Shown here piece by piece: positions 35,592 through 44,162 of a stretch of 64,000 bases of DNA (its first letter is position 1; each line of letters starts with the position of its first letter). Where the stretch lies: the NCBI RefSeq assembly GCF_042652085.1, contig NZ_JBHSJF010000006.1, positions 744,001 through 808,000 on the forward strand. The letters are read 5' to 3'. The notes under the pieces were generated by a model. It had not been told where the DNA came from. It worked only from the letters and a program-made list of their open reading frames with translations, and searched no databases. The DNA is from Flaviflagellibacter deserti. GTDB lineage: Bacteria; Pseudomonadota; Alphaproteobacteria; Rhizobiales; Methylopilaceae. The translations under genes were made by a program, and so were the position numbers.

Positions 35592-36725
35592 ATGGCAATC
35601 AATCACGACTTCGAAACTCACATTCGGCAGGCCGCCGCGATCCTCAGATCGTGGGGCATGACACCCGCGAACGCGGAGCAAACCGCCAAAGTGCTTGGCT
35701 GGGCCGATCTTCGCGGCGTCGAGAGCCACGGCATCGCGATGCTTGTCGAATATAACGAACGTCGCCAGACACGGCCGATCAACATGCAGGCCGTCCCGAA
35801 GATCGTCCGACAGACGCCCGTGAGTGCCTTGGTTGATGGCGATGGCGGGCTCGGCCATGTGCCGGCATCCTTCGCGATGGCGCTTGCGGTCGAGAAGGCA
35901 AAAGCCTCCGGCGTCGGCATGGTTTCGGTACGAAATTCCGGCCATTTCGGCGCGCTTGGCTGTTTCACAAGCATGGCGGCCGAGGCCGATCTTATCGGTA
36001 TCGCGACCACGAGTGTGTTCGGCATTCGCGTTCCGCCAACGGGCGGCGCAGCCGCTCGCTTCGGCACGGATCCCTGGTCCTTCGCCGCGCCTGGAGACGA
36101 AGGCAAGCCGTTCCTTCTCGATATGGCGACTACAACCGTCGCCTCCGGAAAGGTCCGTAACAAAGTCGTCGAGCGGCAGCAGATGCCGCCAGGATGGGGT
36201 TTCGACAAAGCCGGCAAACCAACGCTCGATCCATCCGAGGTCATGCAGGGCGGGTTCCTATCGCCGCTCGGCGGCACGCCCGAAGGCGCGAGCCACAAAG
36301 GCTATGGCCTCGCAGTCATGGTCAACATCCTGTCGTCGTGCCTGTCGGGCTCGACCCTGATCACCGACCCGATGCATTCGAAACAGCCCAAGGGGCTCGA
36401 TGTCGGCCATTTCTTCATGGCCTTCGATCCCGGCCAATTCCGAGATGTCGCCGACTTCCGCGCCGACGTGAAGCAACTCTGTGACGACCTTCGCGCGACA
36501 CCTCCGGTCGATCTGGCAAAGCCTGTTCTGGTTGCCGGCGATCCCGAGCGCGCGGTCATGGCGGAGCGCGAGAAGACAGGCATTCCGATTGGCCCTGGCC
36601 TGCTGCGGCGTCTCCATGAGATCGCGCGCGAAAACGGAGCCGAATGGTTCTTTCAGCATCCTTCAACAAATAACACGGAGCAATTGAGACCCATCTATCT
36701 ATCTGTAAACCCGTCGATTTCATAA
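35592..36725 (+). CDS. Ldh2-family malate/lactate-type dehydrogenase
   Basis: A 377-residue NAD(P)-dependent 2-hydroxyacid/2-oxoacid oxidoreductase of the malate/L-lactate/ureidoglycolate dehydrogenase (Ldh2) family. Visible landmarks are ADLRGVESHGI near the N-terminus, the catalytic-His motif VRNSGHFGALG, and the loop GTDPWSFAAPG. The family reduces or oxidises diverse acids, including 2,3-diketo-L-gulonate and delta1-piperideine-2-carboxylate, so the substrate is not fixed. It opens the catabolic island and precedes the GntR gene. ATG 35592 with GAGGGT upstream is preferred; 35574 is possible. Confidence 0.87.
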   Translation: MAINHDFETHIRQAAAILRSWGMTPANAEQTAKVLGWADLRGVESHGIAMLVEYNERRQTRPINMQAVPKIVRQTPVSALVDGDGGLGHVPASFAMALAVEKAKASGVGMVSVRNSGHFGALGCFTSMAAEADLIGIATTSVFGIRVPPTGGAAARFGTDPWSFAAPGDEGKPFLLDMATTTVASGKVRNKVVERQQMPPGWGFDKAGKPTLDPSEVMQGGFLSPLGGTPEGASHKGYGLAVMVNILSSCLSGSTLITDPMHSKQPKGLDVGHFFMAFDPGQFRDVADFRADVKQLCDDLRATPPVDLAKPVLVAGDPERAVMAEREKTGIPIGPGLLRRLHEIARENGAEWFFQHPSTNNTEQLRPIYLSVNPSIS

Positions 36726-36756
36726 AAGCTGTTGACAGTTTACTGCATGACAGATG
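36708..36756. promoter_or_regulatory. Possible GntR operator region
   Basis: The gap between the dehydrogenase and GntR genes holds GTAAAC and GTTTAC as an inverted pair about 30 bp apart, and TGACAG twice (near 36733 and 36748) around the GntR start. Such short repeats in front of a GntR gene can be autoregulatory operators. A TTGACA (36732-36737) resembles a -35 box but no good -10 follows at 17 bp. Confidence 0.25.
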
Positions 36757-37463
36757 ACGATCTGATGTCGACCGAATTGCAGACGAGGCCCATGCACACA
36801 CGACGCATCGAACGGACCGCGGGACTGACGACCCGCGTCTATCAGGAGATCGAGAAAATGATCCTGTCCGGCGATCTCGAGCCCGGTAGCCGTCTGAACG
36901 AAGTCAGCCTGGCGGAGCAGTTCGCCGTCAGCCGAGGCCCCGTGCGCGAGGCGACGCGCGCGCTAGTGAAAGCCGGACTTCTGACCTCGATTCCGGCGCG
37001 CGGCGTGTTCGTACGCGAGATGTCAGAGATTGAAATCAGCGAGAACTACGACGTCCGCGCGCTACTCACAGGACTCGTCTGTGGCCGCGCCGCTGACCGT
37101 AGAAGCAACAAGCAGGTTGCCCAGCTCGACGCTCTCGTCCGTGGCATGGACGATGCGATCGCGGCCAATCAGGTCCCTCGCTATTATCGCATCAATCTCG
37201 AATTCCACGACCTGATCGGCCGCATCGCCGACCACAGCTGCGCGCACCGGATCTACGACGATCTCATCCGCGAGACGCATTCGTTGCGCCGTTCGCTCTT
37301 CTCTCCTGGCCAGACCAACAGCGAGCACCGCGCGATTGTCGATGCCATCCGCGAGCGCGATCACGACAAGGCGCGCGCGCTCGGCGAGAGACATGTCATT
37401 CACGGAAAGGAACGCTGGCTGGCTTCGCTGGGAGCGAGGTCTCCGAAAGCCGCCCGCGCATAA
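36747..37463 (+). CDS. GntR/FadR-type transcriptional regulator (FCD domain)
   Basis: A 238-residue GntR regulator. The N-terminal winged helix includes RVYQEIEKMILSGDLEPGS and EVSLAEQFAVSRGPVREA, followed by an all-alpha FCD effector domain with conserved metal/ligand residues (FHDLIGRIADHS, SEHRAIVDAI, ALGERHV). Such proteins are usually repressors released by an organic acid. Its position between the dehydrogenase and the enolase-like gene makes it the probable regulator of the island. Start: ATG 36747 or ATG 36765; neither has a strong ribosome site. Confidence 0.88.
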   Translation: MTDDDLMSTELQTRPMHTRRIERTAGLTTRVYQEIEKMILSGDLEPGSRLNEVSLAEQFAVSRGPVREATRALVKAGLLTSIPARGVFVREMSEIEISENYDVRALLTGLVCGRAADRRSNKQVAQLDALVRGMDDAIAANQVPRYYRINLEFHDLIGRIADHSCAHRIYDDLIRETHSLRRSLFSPGQTNSEHRAIVDAIRERDHDKARALGERHVIHGKERWLASLGARSPKAARA

Positions 37464-37493
37464 AAAATCAAAACGACAGGGAGGAAGAAGACG

Positions 37494-38663
37494 GTGAAAA
37501 TCGCAAACATCAAGGCAAGTCTGCACAGGCACGAGATTGATCTGCCGGGCATCGGTGCCTCCATCGAAACGCGCATGTTCGTCTTCGTGGAGATCGAGAC
37601 GGAGGACGGCCGGAAGGGAATGGGCTGCACTGGCTCGTTTCTGCCTTGGGCAGTGATGCCTTGCATCGAGCAGCACATCTTTCCGCTGATCAAAGGCAAG
37701 GATGTCCGGCACACCGAGGCGATCCACCATGCCGTCTGGAAGCAGCTCAACAACCGCGCCTATACGGGCGTGATCTCCAACGCGCTGTCGGCGATCGACA
37801 TCGCCTGCTGGGACCTGCGCGGCAAAGCCGAGAACCAGTCCATCGCCGAACTTCTCGGCGGTTTCAGCAACGAGGCCTACACCTACGCGACGTTCGGCTA
37901 TCCGTTCTTCGACGAACAGCAGATCGCCGACTACGCCAAGAAATTCCTGGCCGACGGCCACACCATGCTGAAGATGGTTGTCGGCGGCGAACCGACACGA
38001 ACCTGGAAGGATGATGTCCGCCGTGTCCGCGCGGCCCGCGACGCCATCGGCCCCGACGTCGACCTGATGATCGACGCCAATTGCTGGTTCGATCCGCATG
38101 ACGCCTTCATGCTCGCCAAGGGCGTCGAGGACTGCAATCTGAAATGGTTCGAGGAGCCGATCCAGCAGAACGACGCCCGTGCGCTCGCCGATCTTCGCAG
38201 TCGCGTCCAGGTGCCGATCGCAGCCGGCCAGATGGAAGGCCATCGCTGGCGTTACCGTGAGCTCGTCACCCACCATGCGGTCGACGTGCTCCAGCCGAAC
38301 GTCCTCTACAACGGCGGCTATACCGAAGCGCTGAAGGTCGCGCACATGGCGCAGGCCTTCAACCTGCCGATGGCCAACGGCGGTGGCTGGCCGATCTTCA
38401 ACATGCATATCCTGGCGGGCGTCATGAATGGTGGCCCGGTCGAGTTTCATTACGGCATGTGGATGACCGGGAAGCACTTCTTCGACGGCACCCCCGATCC
38501 GATCAACGGCAAGATGCGCATTCCCGATCGGCCAGGCCTCGGCTTCACGCCGAACTACGATGCCCTCAGGGACGGCCGGGTCAAGGACCCAGAGGCAAGC
38601 CGACTGAAAAACCGCGATGCCCACGGCTACCTGCTGCGCGAGGCAATTCCTTCCCTAGCTTGA
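37494..38663 (+). CDS. Enolase-superfamily enzyme (mandelate racemase/muconate lactonizing type)
   Basis: A 389-residue enolase-superfamily enzyme with an N-terminal capping domain (about 1-125) and a TIM barrel. Metal ligands are probably Asp in DLMIDANCWFD, Glu in KWFEEPIQQ and an acidic residue in IAAGQMEGH. On the second strand the usual KxK general base pair reads LKMVVGG, so only one lysine remains. The last strand reads ANGGGWPIFNMHIL. The family removes a proton next to a carboxylate, typically dehydrating or epimerising sugar acids. Start GTG 37494 after GGGAGGAAG. Exact substrate unknown. Confidence 0.86.
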   Translation: MKIANIKASLHRHEIDLPGIGASIETRMFVFVEIETEDGRKGMGCTGSFLPWAVMPCIEQHIFPLIKGKDVRHTEAIHHAVWKQLNNRAYTGVISNALSAIDIACWDLRGKAENQSIAELLGGFSNEAYTYATFGYPFFDEQQIADYAKKFLADGHTMLKMVVGGEPTRTWKDDVRRVRAARDAIGPDVDLMIDANCWFDPHDAFMLAKGVEDCNLKWFEEPIQQNDARALADLRSRVQVPIAAGQMEGHRWRYRELVTHHAVDVLQPNVLYNGGYTEALKVAHMAQAFNLPMANGGGWPIFNMHILAGVMNGGPVEFHYGMWMTGKHFFDGTPDPINGKMRIPDRPGLGFTPNYDALRDGRVKDPEASRLKNRDAHGYLLREAIPSLA

Positions 38664-38780
38664 TGAAACCGCCCGCAACGAACCGGGCACAAGTGCGGAT
38701 GTGACAGGAGAACGAAAAAAGGGTCGCGGGAGCGCCCCGACAGTCAGGCCATCACAAACAATAATATCGGGAGGACACTG

Positions 38781-39761
38781 ATGACGCATTCCACGCTTTC
38801 GGCTCTCTGGAGCCGAGGTCGCATCACCGCTGTCAGCGCACTCTGCGCCGCCTCGCTGATGGCAACCACCCCGGCGCTCGCCGACTACCCCGAGCGCGAC
38901 ATCTCCATGATCATTCCGTTCGGTGTAGGCGGCGGCAGCGACACGCTGGCCCGCACGATCGCCAATGTCATTGGCGAGCTGAAACTGCTGCCGGTTCAAA
39001 TCCTGCCGGAGAACCGGCCGGGCGGCAGCGGCGCGGTTGGATACAGCAGCGTCGGCAAGGAGAAGGGCAATCCGTATGTGATTGCGACCGTGAGCGTGAG
39101 CTTCTTCACGACACCGTTGCAAGGTGGCTCGCCGGTGAGCTATCGCGACTTTACCCCGCTGGGGGCGATCGCCCAGTCGCCCTACGTTCTCGTCGTTCCA
39201 GCCTCATCGGAATACAAGACGCTCGACGACCTCAAGAAGGCCAAGCGACTGACGACCGGCACCGTTGGTGTCGTCTCCGATGCGGCGTTGCTGGCCAAGA
39301 TGACGTCCAACGGCCTCGGTGTGAAAATCGACGCGGTGCCGTTCGATGGCGAGGGAGAGGTCATGGCCGCCATCCTCGGCGGCCATGTGAACGTGGCCTA
39401 TTTCAATCCAAGCGAGGCCCTGCCCCAGATCAAGGCCGGCACGCTGCGTCCGCTCGCCGTCAGCTCCGCCAAACGGGCCGACGCCTTCCCCGACGTGCCG
39501 ACCTTCTCGGAGCTCGGCCATAACATCGTCCATACCCAGATTCGCGGCCTCGTCATGCCGAAGGACGTGAAACCCGAGGTCGTAGCCTGTTGGGAAGGCG
39601 TGCTGAAGAAGGTCGCCGAAAGCCCGCAATGGCGGACGCAGTACATCGACCGCTTTCACGACGTTCCGAACTTTATGAACAGCGCCGAATTCGCCACCGC
39701 GATCGCTGATACCAGCGGCCGTTATGAGCGCCTGATGAAGGAACTCGGCGTCATCAAATGA
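38781..39761 (+). CDS. tctC: TctC-type tripartite tricarboxylate transporter substrate-binding protein
   Basis: A 326-residue periplasmic binding protein of the Bug/TctC family that captures a carboxylate for TctAB. It has a signal peptide (residues 1-33, ending ALADYPE) and the family opening ISMIIPFGVGGGSDTLART, with the ligand-carboxylate loops GGSGAVG and VLVVPASSEYKTLDDL. TTT binding proteins recognise citrate, tartrate, aromatic acids and dicarboxylates; this one cannot be assigned. A GGGAGG ribosome site precedes ATG 38781. It is the first of three transporter genes. Confidence 0.92.
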   Translation: MTHSTLSALWSRGRITAVSALCAASLMATTPALADYPERDISMIIPFGVGGGSDTLARTIANVIGELKLLPVQILPENRPGGSGAVGYSSVGKEKGNPYVIATVSVSFFTTPLQGGSPVSYRDFTPLGAIAQSPYVLVVPASSEYKTLDDLKKAKRLTTGTVGVVSDAALLAKMTSNGLGVKIDAVPFDGEGEVMAAILGGHVNVAYFNPSEALPQIKAGTLRPLAVSSAKRADAFPDVPTFSELGHNIVHTQIRGLVMPKDVKPEVVACWEGVLKKVAESPQWRTQYIDRFHDVPNFMNSAEFATAIADTSGRYERLMKELGVIK

Positions 39762-39769
39762 CGACGCGC

Positions 39770-39798
39770 GTGCCCGGGCGTCGCTGATGCCCGGGCAC
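39770..39798 (+). promoter_or_regulatory. Intercistronic hairpin between tctC and tctB
   Basis: A perfect 10-bp stem (GTGCCCGGGC, 39770-39779, and GCCCGGGCAC, 39789-39798) with a nine-base loop lies eight bases after the tctC stop, without a T-run. Such structures often protect the 3' end of binding-protein mRNA from exonucleases, giving more binding protein than permease. The hairpin is direct observation; the role is inferred. Confidence 0.5.
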
Positions 39799-39827
39799 CT
39801 CCTTTCCGGAACCGGCGGGATTCGATC

Positions 39828-40295
39828 ATGACCATTCATCGTCTGGACCAATTCGTTGCGCTGTTCCTTCTGCTGTTCGGTGCCTACCTCGTATGGACGG
39901 GGCTGGGCTTCGGATTCATGCAAGGCACGACACCGGGCGCGGGCTATTTTCCGGCGCTTGCAGGCGGTGTCCTCATCGTCCTCAGTGCGATCAATCTTGT
40001 CCGCAGCCTGGCCGGGCTGGAAGATCTGAAGTCCCGAATGGCGCGCAGGGACGTGGTCAAGTTCATCGCCATCACCGCGGCGATGCTCGTCTTCGTGGTC
40101 ATTACCCCGTTTGCGGGCATGACCATCGCGACCATGCTGCTGATGCTGGCTATCGGCCTGATCATCCGACCCTCACTGGAGCGCGCTTATCTCGTGCGCC
40201 TCGGCATCACCTCGATCTTCTTTTCCCTCGCCTGCCTCGTCGTGTTCGGCACGCTCCTTCGCGTTCCGGTGCCACGCGGTATTTTCGGTCTCTGA
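39828..40295 (+). CDS. tctB: TctB small membrane subunit
   Basis: A 155-residue membrane protein with four predicted helices (roughly residues 10-30, 42-60, 85-118 as one or two helices, and 125-150), the typical TctB layout in tripartite tricarboxylate transporters. The motif TTPGAGYFPALAGG after the first helix is family typical. It sits between tctC and tctA. Confidence 0.9.
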   Translation: MTIHRLDQFVALFLLLFGAYLVWTGLGFGFMQGTTPGAGYFPALAGGVLIVLSAINLVRSLAGLEDLKSRMARRDVVKFIAITAAMLVFVVITPFAGMTIATMLLMLAIGLIIRPSLERAYLVRLGITSIFFSLACLVVFGTLLRVPVPRGIFGL

Positions 40296-40331
40296 CCGCC
40301 ATCGCTGAATAACAACAACAGGGAGAGCGCG

Positions 40332-41873
40332 ATGGAAATCATGGGTCTTCTCATCGACGGCATCGGCCAGGCGATGCAGCCGAGCATCCTGGCTTCGACC
40401 ATGCTCGGAGCCATTCTAGGGCTTCTGATCGGTGCCCTGCCCGGCCTTGGGCCATCCGCAGGCGTCGCGATCATGCTGCCTATCGCCGTGACGTTCGGCG
40501 GTACCGCGGCCATCGCCTGCATCGCCGGCATCTACTACGGCGCGATGTTTGGCGGCGCGATCACCTCGATCCTGCTCGGCATTCCCGGCGACGCGCCATC
40601 GGTCATGACCGTGCTCGACGGCTATCCGATGGCACTAAAGGGGGAGGCCGGCCGCGCGCTCGGGATGAGCGTGTTCGCATCCTTTATCGGCGGCCTGTTC
40701 GGCCTTGCCGGAATGGTCGCGCTGTCGGTTCCGATATCGAGATGGGCCCTCGCCTTCGGCCCGACCGAAATGACCGCGATGATGGCATTTTCGCTGTCGC
40801 TGGTCAGCGTTCTCGGCGGCCGCAATTCGATCAAGGGCTTCGCCGCGCTCGTGCTCGGCATGTGGGTCGGCATGATCGGCCTCGATCCCATCGCGGGCCC
40901 TGCCCGCTACACATTCGGCCAGATGGATCTGTTCGATGGCCTCGATTTCTCGGTCGTCGCGGTCGGCCTGTTCGGCCTCACCGCCATGTTCACCAGCGTC
41001 AGCGACAAGATAGATCGCGACGCCGCCAGCTTCAGTCTTCGCTCGCTCCTGCCACGCTTCAGGGATGCGGTTGCCTCGCGCTGGGAACTCCTGAGCGGCT
41101 CGATTATCGGCTTCGTCGTCGGTGTGCTGCCGGGCGTTGGCGCCACAGCCGCGACCATGCTGTCATATGCCACCGCCAAGCGCTTCTCGCGTCGGCCGGA
41201 GAAGTTCGGCACAGGCATCGTTGAGGGCGTCGCTGCACCGGAGGCGGCGAACAATTCCGCGTCCTACGGCAATATGATTCCGCTCTTTACGCTCGGCATT
41301 CCCGGCTCGGCGACGACGGCGGTGATGATGGGCGGCCTCCTGATGATCGGCCTCCAGCCCGGCCCACTGCTGTTCGTCAACAACTCCGAGTTCATCTGGA
41401 CATTATTCGGCAGTTTCTGGGTCGGCAATCTCGCGCTGGTCTTCCTGACGTTGCTGTTGACCCCGCTGCTCGCCAGTATCCTCTTCATCTCGACGGCGCT
41501 GCTCTATCCCGTGATCATAGCCGTCGTGATGTTCGGCGTTTATGCGATCGAATTCTCGATGGCGAACATCGTCATTGCGATCATCGCGGGCGGCATCGGC
41601 CTCGTTCTGATGGAGCTGGATTATCCGCCGGTACCGCTGGTTCTCGGCCTGGTGCTTGGCCCGATGCTAGAGCGCAATATCCGTCGCACGATGATCCAGT
41701 CGGAGGGCGATCTCAGCGTCTTTGTTCAGCATCCGATCTCGCTGACGCTCTTCATCGCGACCGCCTTCGTCATCGTGCTTCCGCAGATCATGCGCGTCTT
41801 GAAATTGCGCAAGATCCCGGCCGACGAGGCCGAGGCGGAAGCCATGCCAGCAGACAGCGAAAGGACCGCATGA
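40332..41873 (+). CDS. tctA: TctA large permease subunit
   Basis: The 513-residue channel subunit of a sodium- or proton-coupled tripartite tricarboxylate transporter, with about twelve helices. Two family loops are clear: GALPGLGPSAGVAIMLPI near residue 37 and VLPGVGATAATMLSYATAK near residue 265, both glycine/proline-rich re-entrant signatures. EAANNSASYGNMIPLFTLGI is also typical. Start ATG 40332 after GGGAGAG. The stop overlaps the start of the L-2-hydroxyglutarate oxidase gene (ATGA). Confidence 0.95.
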   Translation: MEIMGLLIDGIGQAMQPSILASTMLGAILGLLIGALPGLGPSAGVAIMLPIAVTFGGTAAIACIAGIYYGAMFGGAITSILLGIPGDAPSVMTVLDGYPMALKGEAGRALGMSVFASFIGGLFGLAGMVALSVPISRWALAFGPTEMTAMMAFSLSLVSVLGGRNSIKGFAALVLGMWVGMIGLDPIAGPARYTFGQMDLFDGLDFSVVAVGLFGLTAMFTSVSDKIDRDAASFSLRSLLPRFRDAVASRWELLSGSIIGFVVGVLPGVGATAATMLSYATAKRFSRRPEKFGTGIVEGVAAPEAANNSASYGNMIPLFTLGIPGSATTAVMMGGLLMIGLQPGPLLFVNNSEFIWTLFGSFWVGNLALVFLTLLLTPLLASILFISTALLYPVIIAVVMFGVYAIEFSMANIVIAIIAGGIGLVLMELDYPPVPLVLGLVLGPMLERNIRRTMIQSEGDLSVFVQHPISLTLFIATAFVIVLPQIMRVLKLRKIPADEAEAEAMPADSERTA

Positions 41874-43063
41874 CGACCTATGACTATTGCATCGTCGGCG
41901 GCGGCATCGTCGGTCTCGCCACCGCGCTAGAAATCCTCTCCCGCGACCCGCGGGCGCGTCTTGTCCTGATCGAGAAGGAGCGCGATTTCGGCCAGCACCA
42001 GACCGGGCACAACAGCGGAGTCATCCATGCCGGGATCTATTATCAGCCCGGCTCGCTCAAGGCCCGATTGTGCCGGGAGGGCGCGATCGCGACCAAGGAG
42101 TTCTGCCGGGATAATCAGATCCCGTTCGAAACCTGCGGCAAGCTGCTCGTAGCGACCAGTCCCCTCGAATTGGAACGGATGACGGCGCTGGAAGAGCGCG
42201 CGCGGCAAAACGAGATCGTCTTCGAGCCCATCTCGGCCAAACGCCTGCGCGAGATCGAGCCGAACATCGCCGGTCTCGGTGCCGTGCTCGTTCCCGCTAC
42301 CGGGATCGTCAACTACCAGCGCATCTGCCACGCAATGGCCGAACGCCTGAAGGACATGGGCGCAACGCTCACGCTCGGCACCCGCGTGACGGCGATCGCG
42401 GAAGACGCGACCGGCGTCACCGTCCGAACCGATAGCGACGACACTATCAGGTCAGGGCGTCTGGTCGCCTGCGCCGGGCTTCAGTCCGATCGCATCGCCC
42501 GCCTCGCCGGATTGAAAGCCACGCATCAGATCGTGCCGTTTCGCGGCGAGTACTACACGCTGCCGGAAAGCAAATCGAACGTCGTCCGCCACCTCATCTA
42601 TCCAATCCCCGATCCCAACCTCCCCTTCCTCGGCATCCATCTGACGAGAATGATCGACGGCCGCGTTACCGTCGGCCCGAATGCGGTTCTTGGCTTCTCC
42701 CGCGAGGGCTATGACAAGGGGAGCATCCGACTGGGCGACGTCGCGTCGATGATCGGCTTCTCCGGGTTCTGGAAGATGGCGCGGAAGAACCTGCGCTCGG
42801 GCGCCATCGAATTCCGCAATTCGATCCTGCGCGCCCGCTATCTCGAGGAATGCCGCAAGTACTGCCCGAGCCTGACCATTGACGATCTCGGCACGCCCGG
42901 CGCCGGCATCCGCGCCCAGGCAATCCTCGACGACGGCACGCTCGTCCACGATTTCCTGTTCCTGGACTCGCCGCGCATGCTGCACGTCTGCAACGCGCCC
43001 TCGCCCGCAGCGACCTCGGCGATGCCGATCGCACGGATGATCGTCGATAGACTGACGGCCTAA
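41870..43063 (+). CDS. lhgO: L-2-hydroxyglutarate oxidase-like flavoprotein LhgO
   Basis: A 397-residue FAD enzyme of the DAO family, closely resembling LhgO, which oxidises L-2-hydroxyglutarate to 2-oxoglutarate with a membrane quinone or oxygen as acceptor. The dinucleotide loop is VGGGIVGLATALEIL, and the family motifs TGHNSGVIHAGIYY and LVPATGIVNY are present, along with the C-terminal NAPSPAATSAMPIA. It is translationally coupled to tctA, so its substrate may be the imported acid or a product of it. The gene converges with the DHDPS-type gene; stops overlap by four bases. Confidence 0.9.
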   Translation: MTTYDYCIVGGGIVGLATALEILSRDPRARLVLIEKERDFGQHQTGHNSGVIHAGIYYQPGSLKARLCREGAIATKEFCRDNQIPFETCGKLLVATSPLELERMTALEERARQNEIVFEPISAKRLREIEPNIAGLGAVLVPATGIVNYQRICHAMAERLKDMGATLTLGTRVTAIAEDATGVTVRTDSDDTIRSGRLVACAGLQSDRIARLAGLKATHQIVPFRGEYYTLPESKSNVVRHLIYPIPDPNLPFLGIHLTRMIDGRVTVGPNAVLGFSREGYDKGSIRLGDVASMIGFSGFWKMARKNLRSGAIEFRNSILRARYLEECRKYCPSLTIDDLGTPGAGIRAQAILDDGTLVHDFLFLDSPRMLHVCNAPSPAATSAMPIARMIVDRLTA

Positions 43064-44097
43064 ATCGCGGCGCGCGGGTCGCGCCGGGCGAGCCGGCCCA
43101 GCAGGTAGTCGACCTCGGCCCGGGCGGCGGCATCGAGCGGCGGGCCGGGCTTGCGCTGCGCGTCCGAGGTGATCACGCCGCGCCGCCACAGCAGATATTT
43201 CCGCACCGCCAGACCGATCCCCTGCTGCTGCTCGTAGCGGATCAGCGGCAGATGCGCGTCGAACAGATCATGCGCCGCGTCGCGCTTGCCGACGCGATGG
43301 AGCTCGACCAGCTCGACCAGCATGTCGGGGAAGGCATAGCCGGTCATCGCGCCGTCGGCGCCGCGCTCGGGCTCGAAATCGAGGAACAGGCCGCCATTGC
43401 CGCACAGGATCGAGACCGGCCTGAGCGTTCCCTCCGCCTGCAGCGCCCGGAGCTTCGAGATCTTGTCGAGGCCGGGCCAGTCCTCGTGCTTGAGCATCAG
43501 GCAGGACGGATGGTCGGCCATGATCCTGGCGATCACCGGGACCGACATCACCACGCCGAGGGTCAGCGGATAGTCCTGCAGCACCCACGGCACGTCCTCG
43601 CCGATCGCCTCCACCGCCTGCGCGAAATAGGAAGTGATCTGCTCGTCGGTGCGCAGATTCGGCACCGGCGCGATCATCACCCCGGCGGCGCCGGCCGCCA
43701 TCGCATCCCGCGCCAGCGAGCGCATCGCCGCGAAGCCCGGCGCCGACACGCCGACGATCACCGGCAGCCGGGTCCGCCCGACCACTTGCTTCACCAGCGC
43801 CCGCGACTCGGCCGGTTCGAGCTTCGGCGCCTCGCCCATGATCCCGAGGATGGTCAGGCCGCTGCAGCCGCTCGNNNNNNNNNNGCGCCCGACCACTTGC
43901 TTCACCAGCGCCCGCGACTCGGCCGGTTCGAGCTTCGGCGCCTCGCCCATGATCCCGAGGATGGTCAGGCCGCTGCAGCCGCTCGCCTGGTAGAAATCGG
44001 TCAGCCGGTCGACCGACACCGTGTCGAGCGCGCCATTCGCATGAAACGGCGTCGTGGCGATCGCATAAACGCCGGATGCAGCGGGACCGAAGGTCAT
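43060..44097 (-). CDS. DHDPS-family (class I) aldolase/dehydratase, interrupted by an assembly gap
   Basis: A dihydrodipicolinate synthase-family TIM-barrel protein. The Schiff-base lysine is in CLMLKHEDWPG, the tyrosine in VLQDYPLTLG, and the carboxylate loop in the N-terminal LGIMGEAPKL segment. Members cleave or dehydrate keto-sugar acids (KDG, 5-keto-4-deoxyglucarate, N-acetylneuraminate), so it need not make lysine. The window has 10 N at 43875-43884 between two copies of the same 100 bp (43775-43874 and 43886-43985). Removing one copy and the gap (111 bp, in frame) gives about 308 aa, the normal length. Start ATG 44097 with GAGG upstream. Confidence 0.8.
   Translation of the reverse strand: MTFGPAASGVYAIATTPFHANGALDTVSVDRLTDFYQASGCSGLTILGIMGEAPKLEPAESRALVKQVVGRXXXXSGCSGLTILGIMGEAPKLEPAESRALVKQVVGRTRLPVIVGVSAPGFAAMRSLARDAMAAGAAGVMIAPVPNLRTDEQITSYFAQAVEAIGEDVPWVLQDYPLTLGVVMSVPVIARIMADHPSCLMLKHEDWPGLDKISKLRALQAEGTLRPVSILCGNGGLFLDFEPERGADGAMTGYAFPDMLVELVELHRVGKRDAAHDLFDAHLPLIRYEQQQGIGLAVRKYLLWRRGVITSDAQRKPGPPLDAAARAEVDYLLGRLARRDPRAAI
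43775..43985. repeat. 100-bp direct repeat flanking 10 N (assembly artefact)
   Basis: The 100 bases before the N run (43775-43874) and the 100 bases after it (43886-43985) are identical. This is what a scaffolder leaves when two contigs overlap but are joined with a fixed spacer. No natural tandem duplication would place an N run exactly between the copies. Confidence 0.93.
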
Positions 44098-44162
44098 CCC
44101 CAAACCTCACACAGAACACCTTGCCGCGACAGGGGCGGCCGGACACCCATACTTTACTTGCC

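Noticed and set aside
36732..36760. TTGACA as a sigma-70 promoter for gntR
   Set aside because: No acceptable -10 box 16-18 bp downstream, and the position overlaps the presumed start codon.
37062..38624. A 520-codon open frame opposite the GntR and enolase-like genes
   Set aside because: Antisense of two real genes; residue composition is not protein-like.
43775..43985. A real tandem duplication in the DHDPS gene
   Set aside because: An N run sits exactly between perfect copies, and collapse restores normal length; assembly artefact is simpler.
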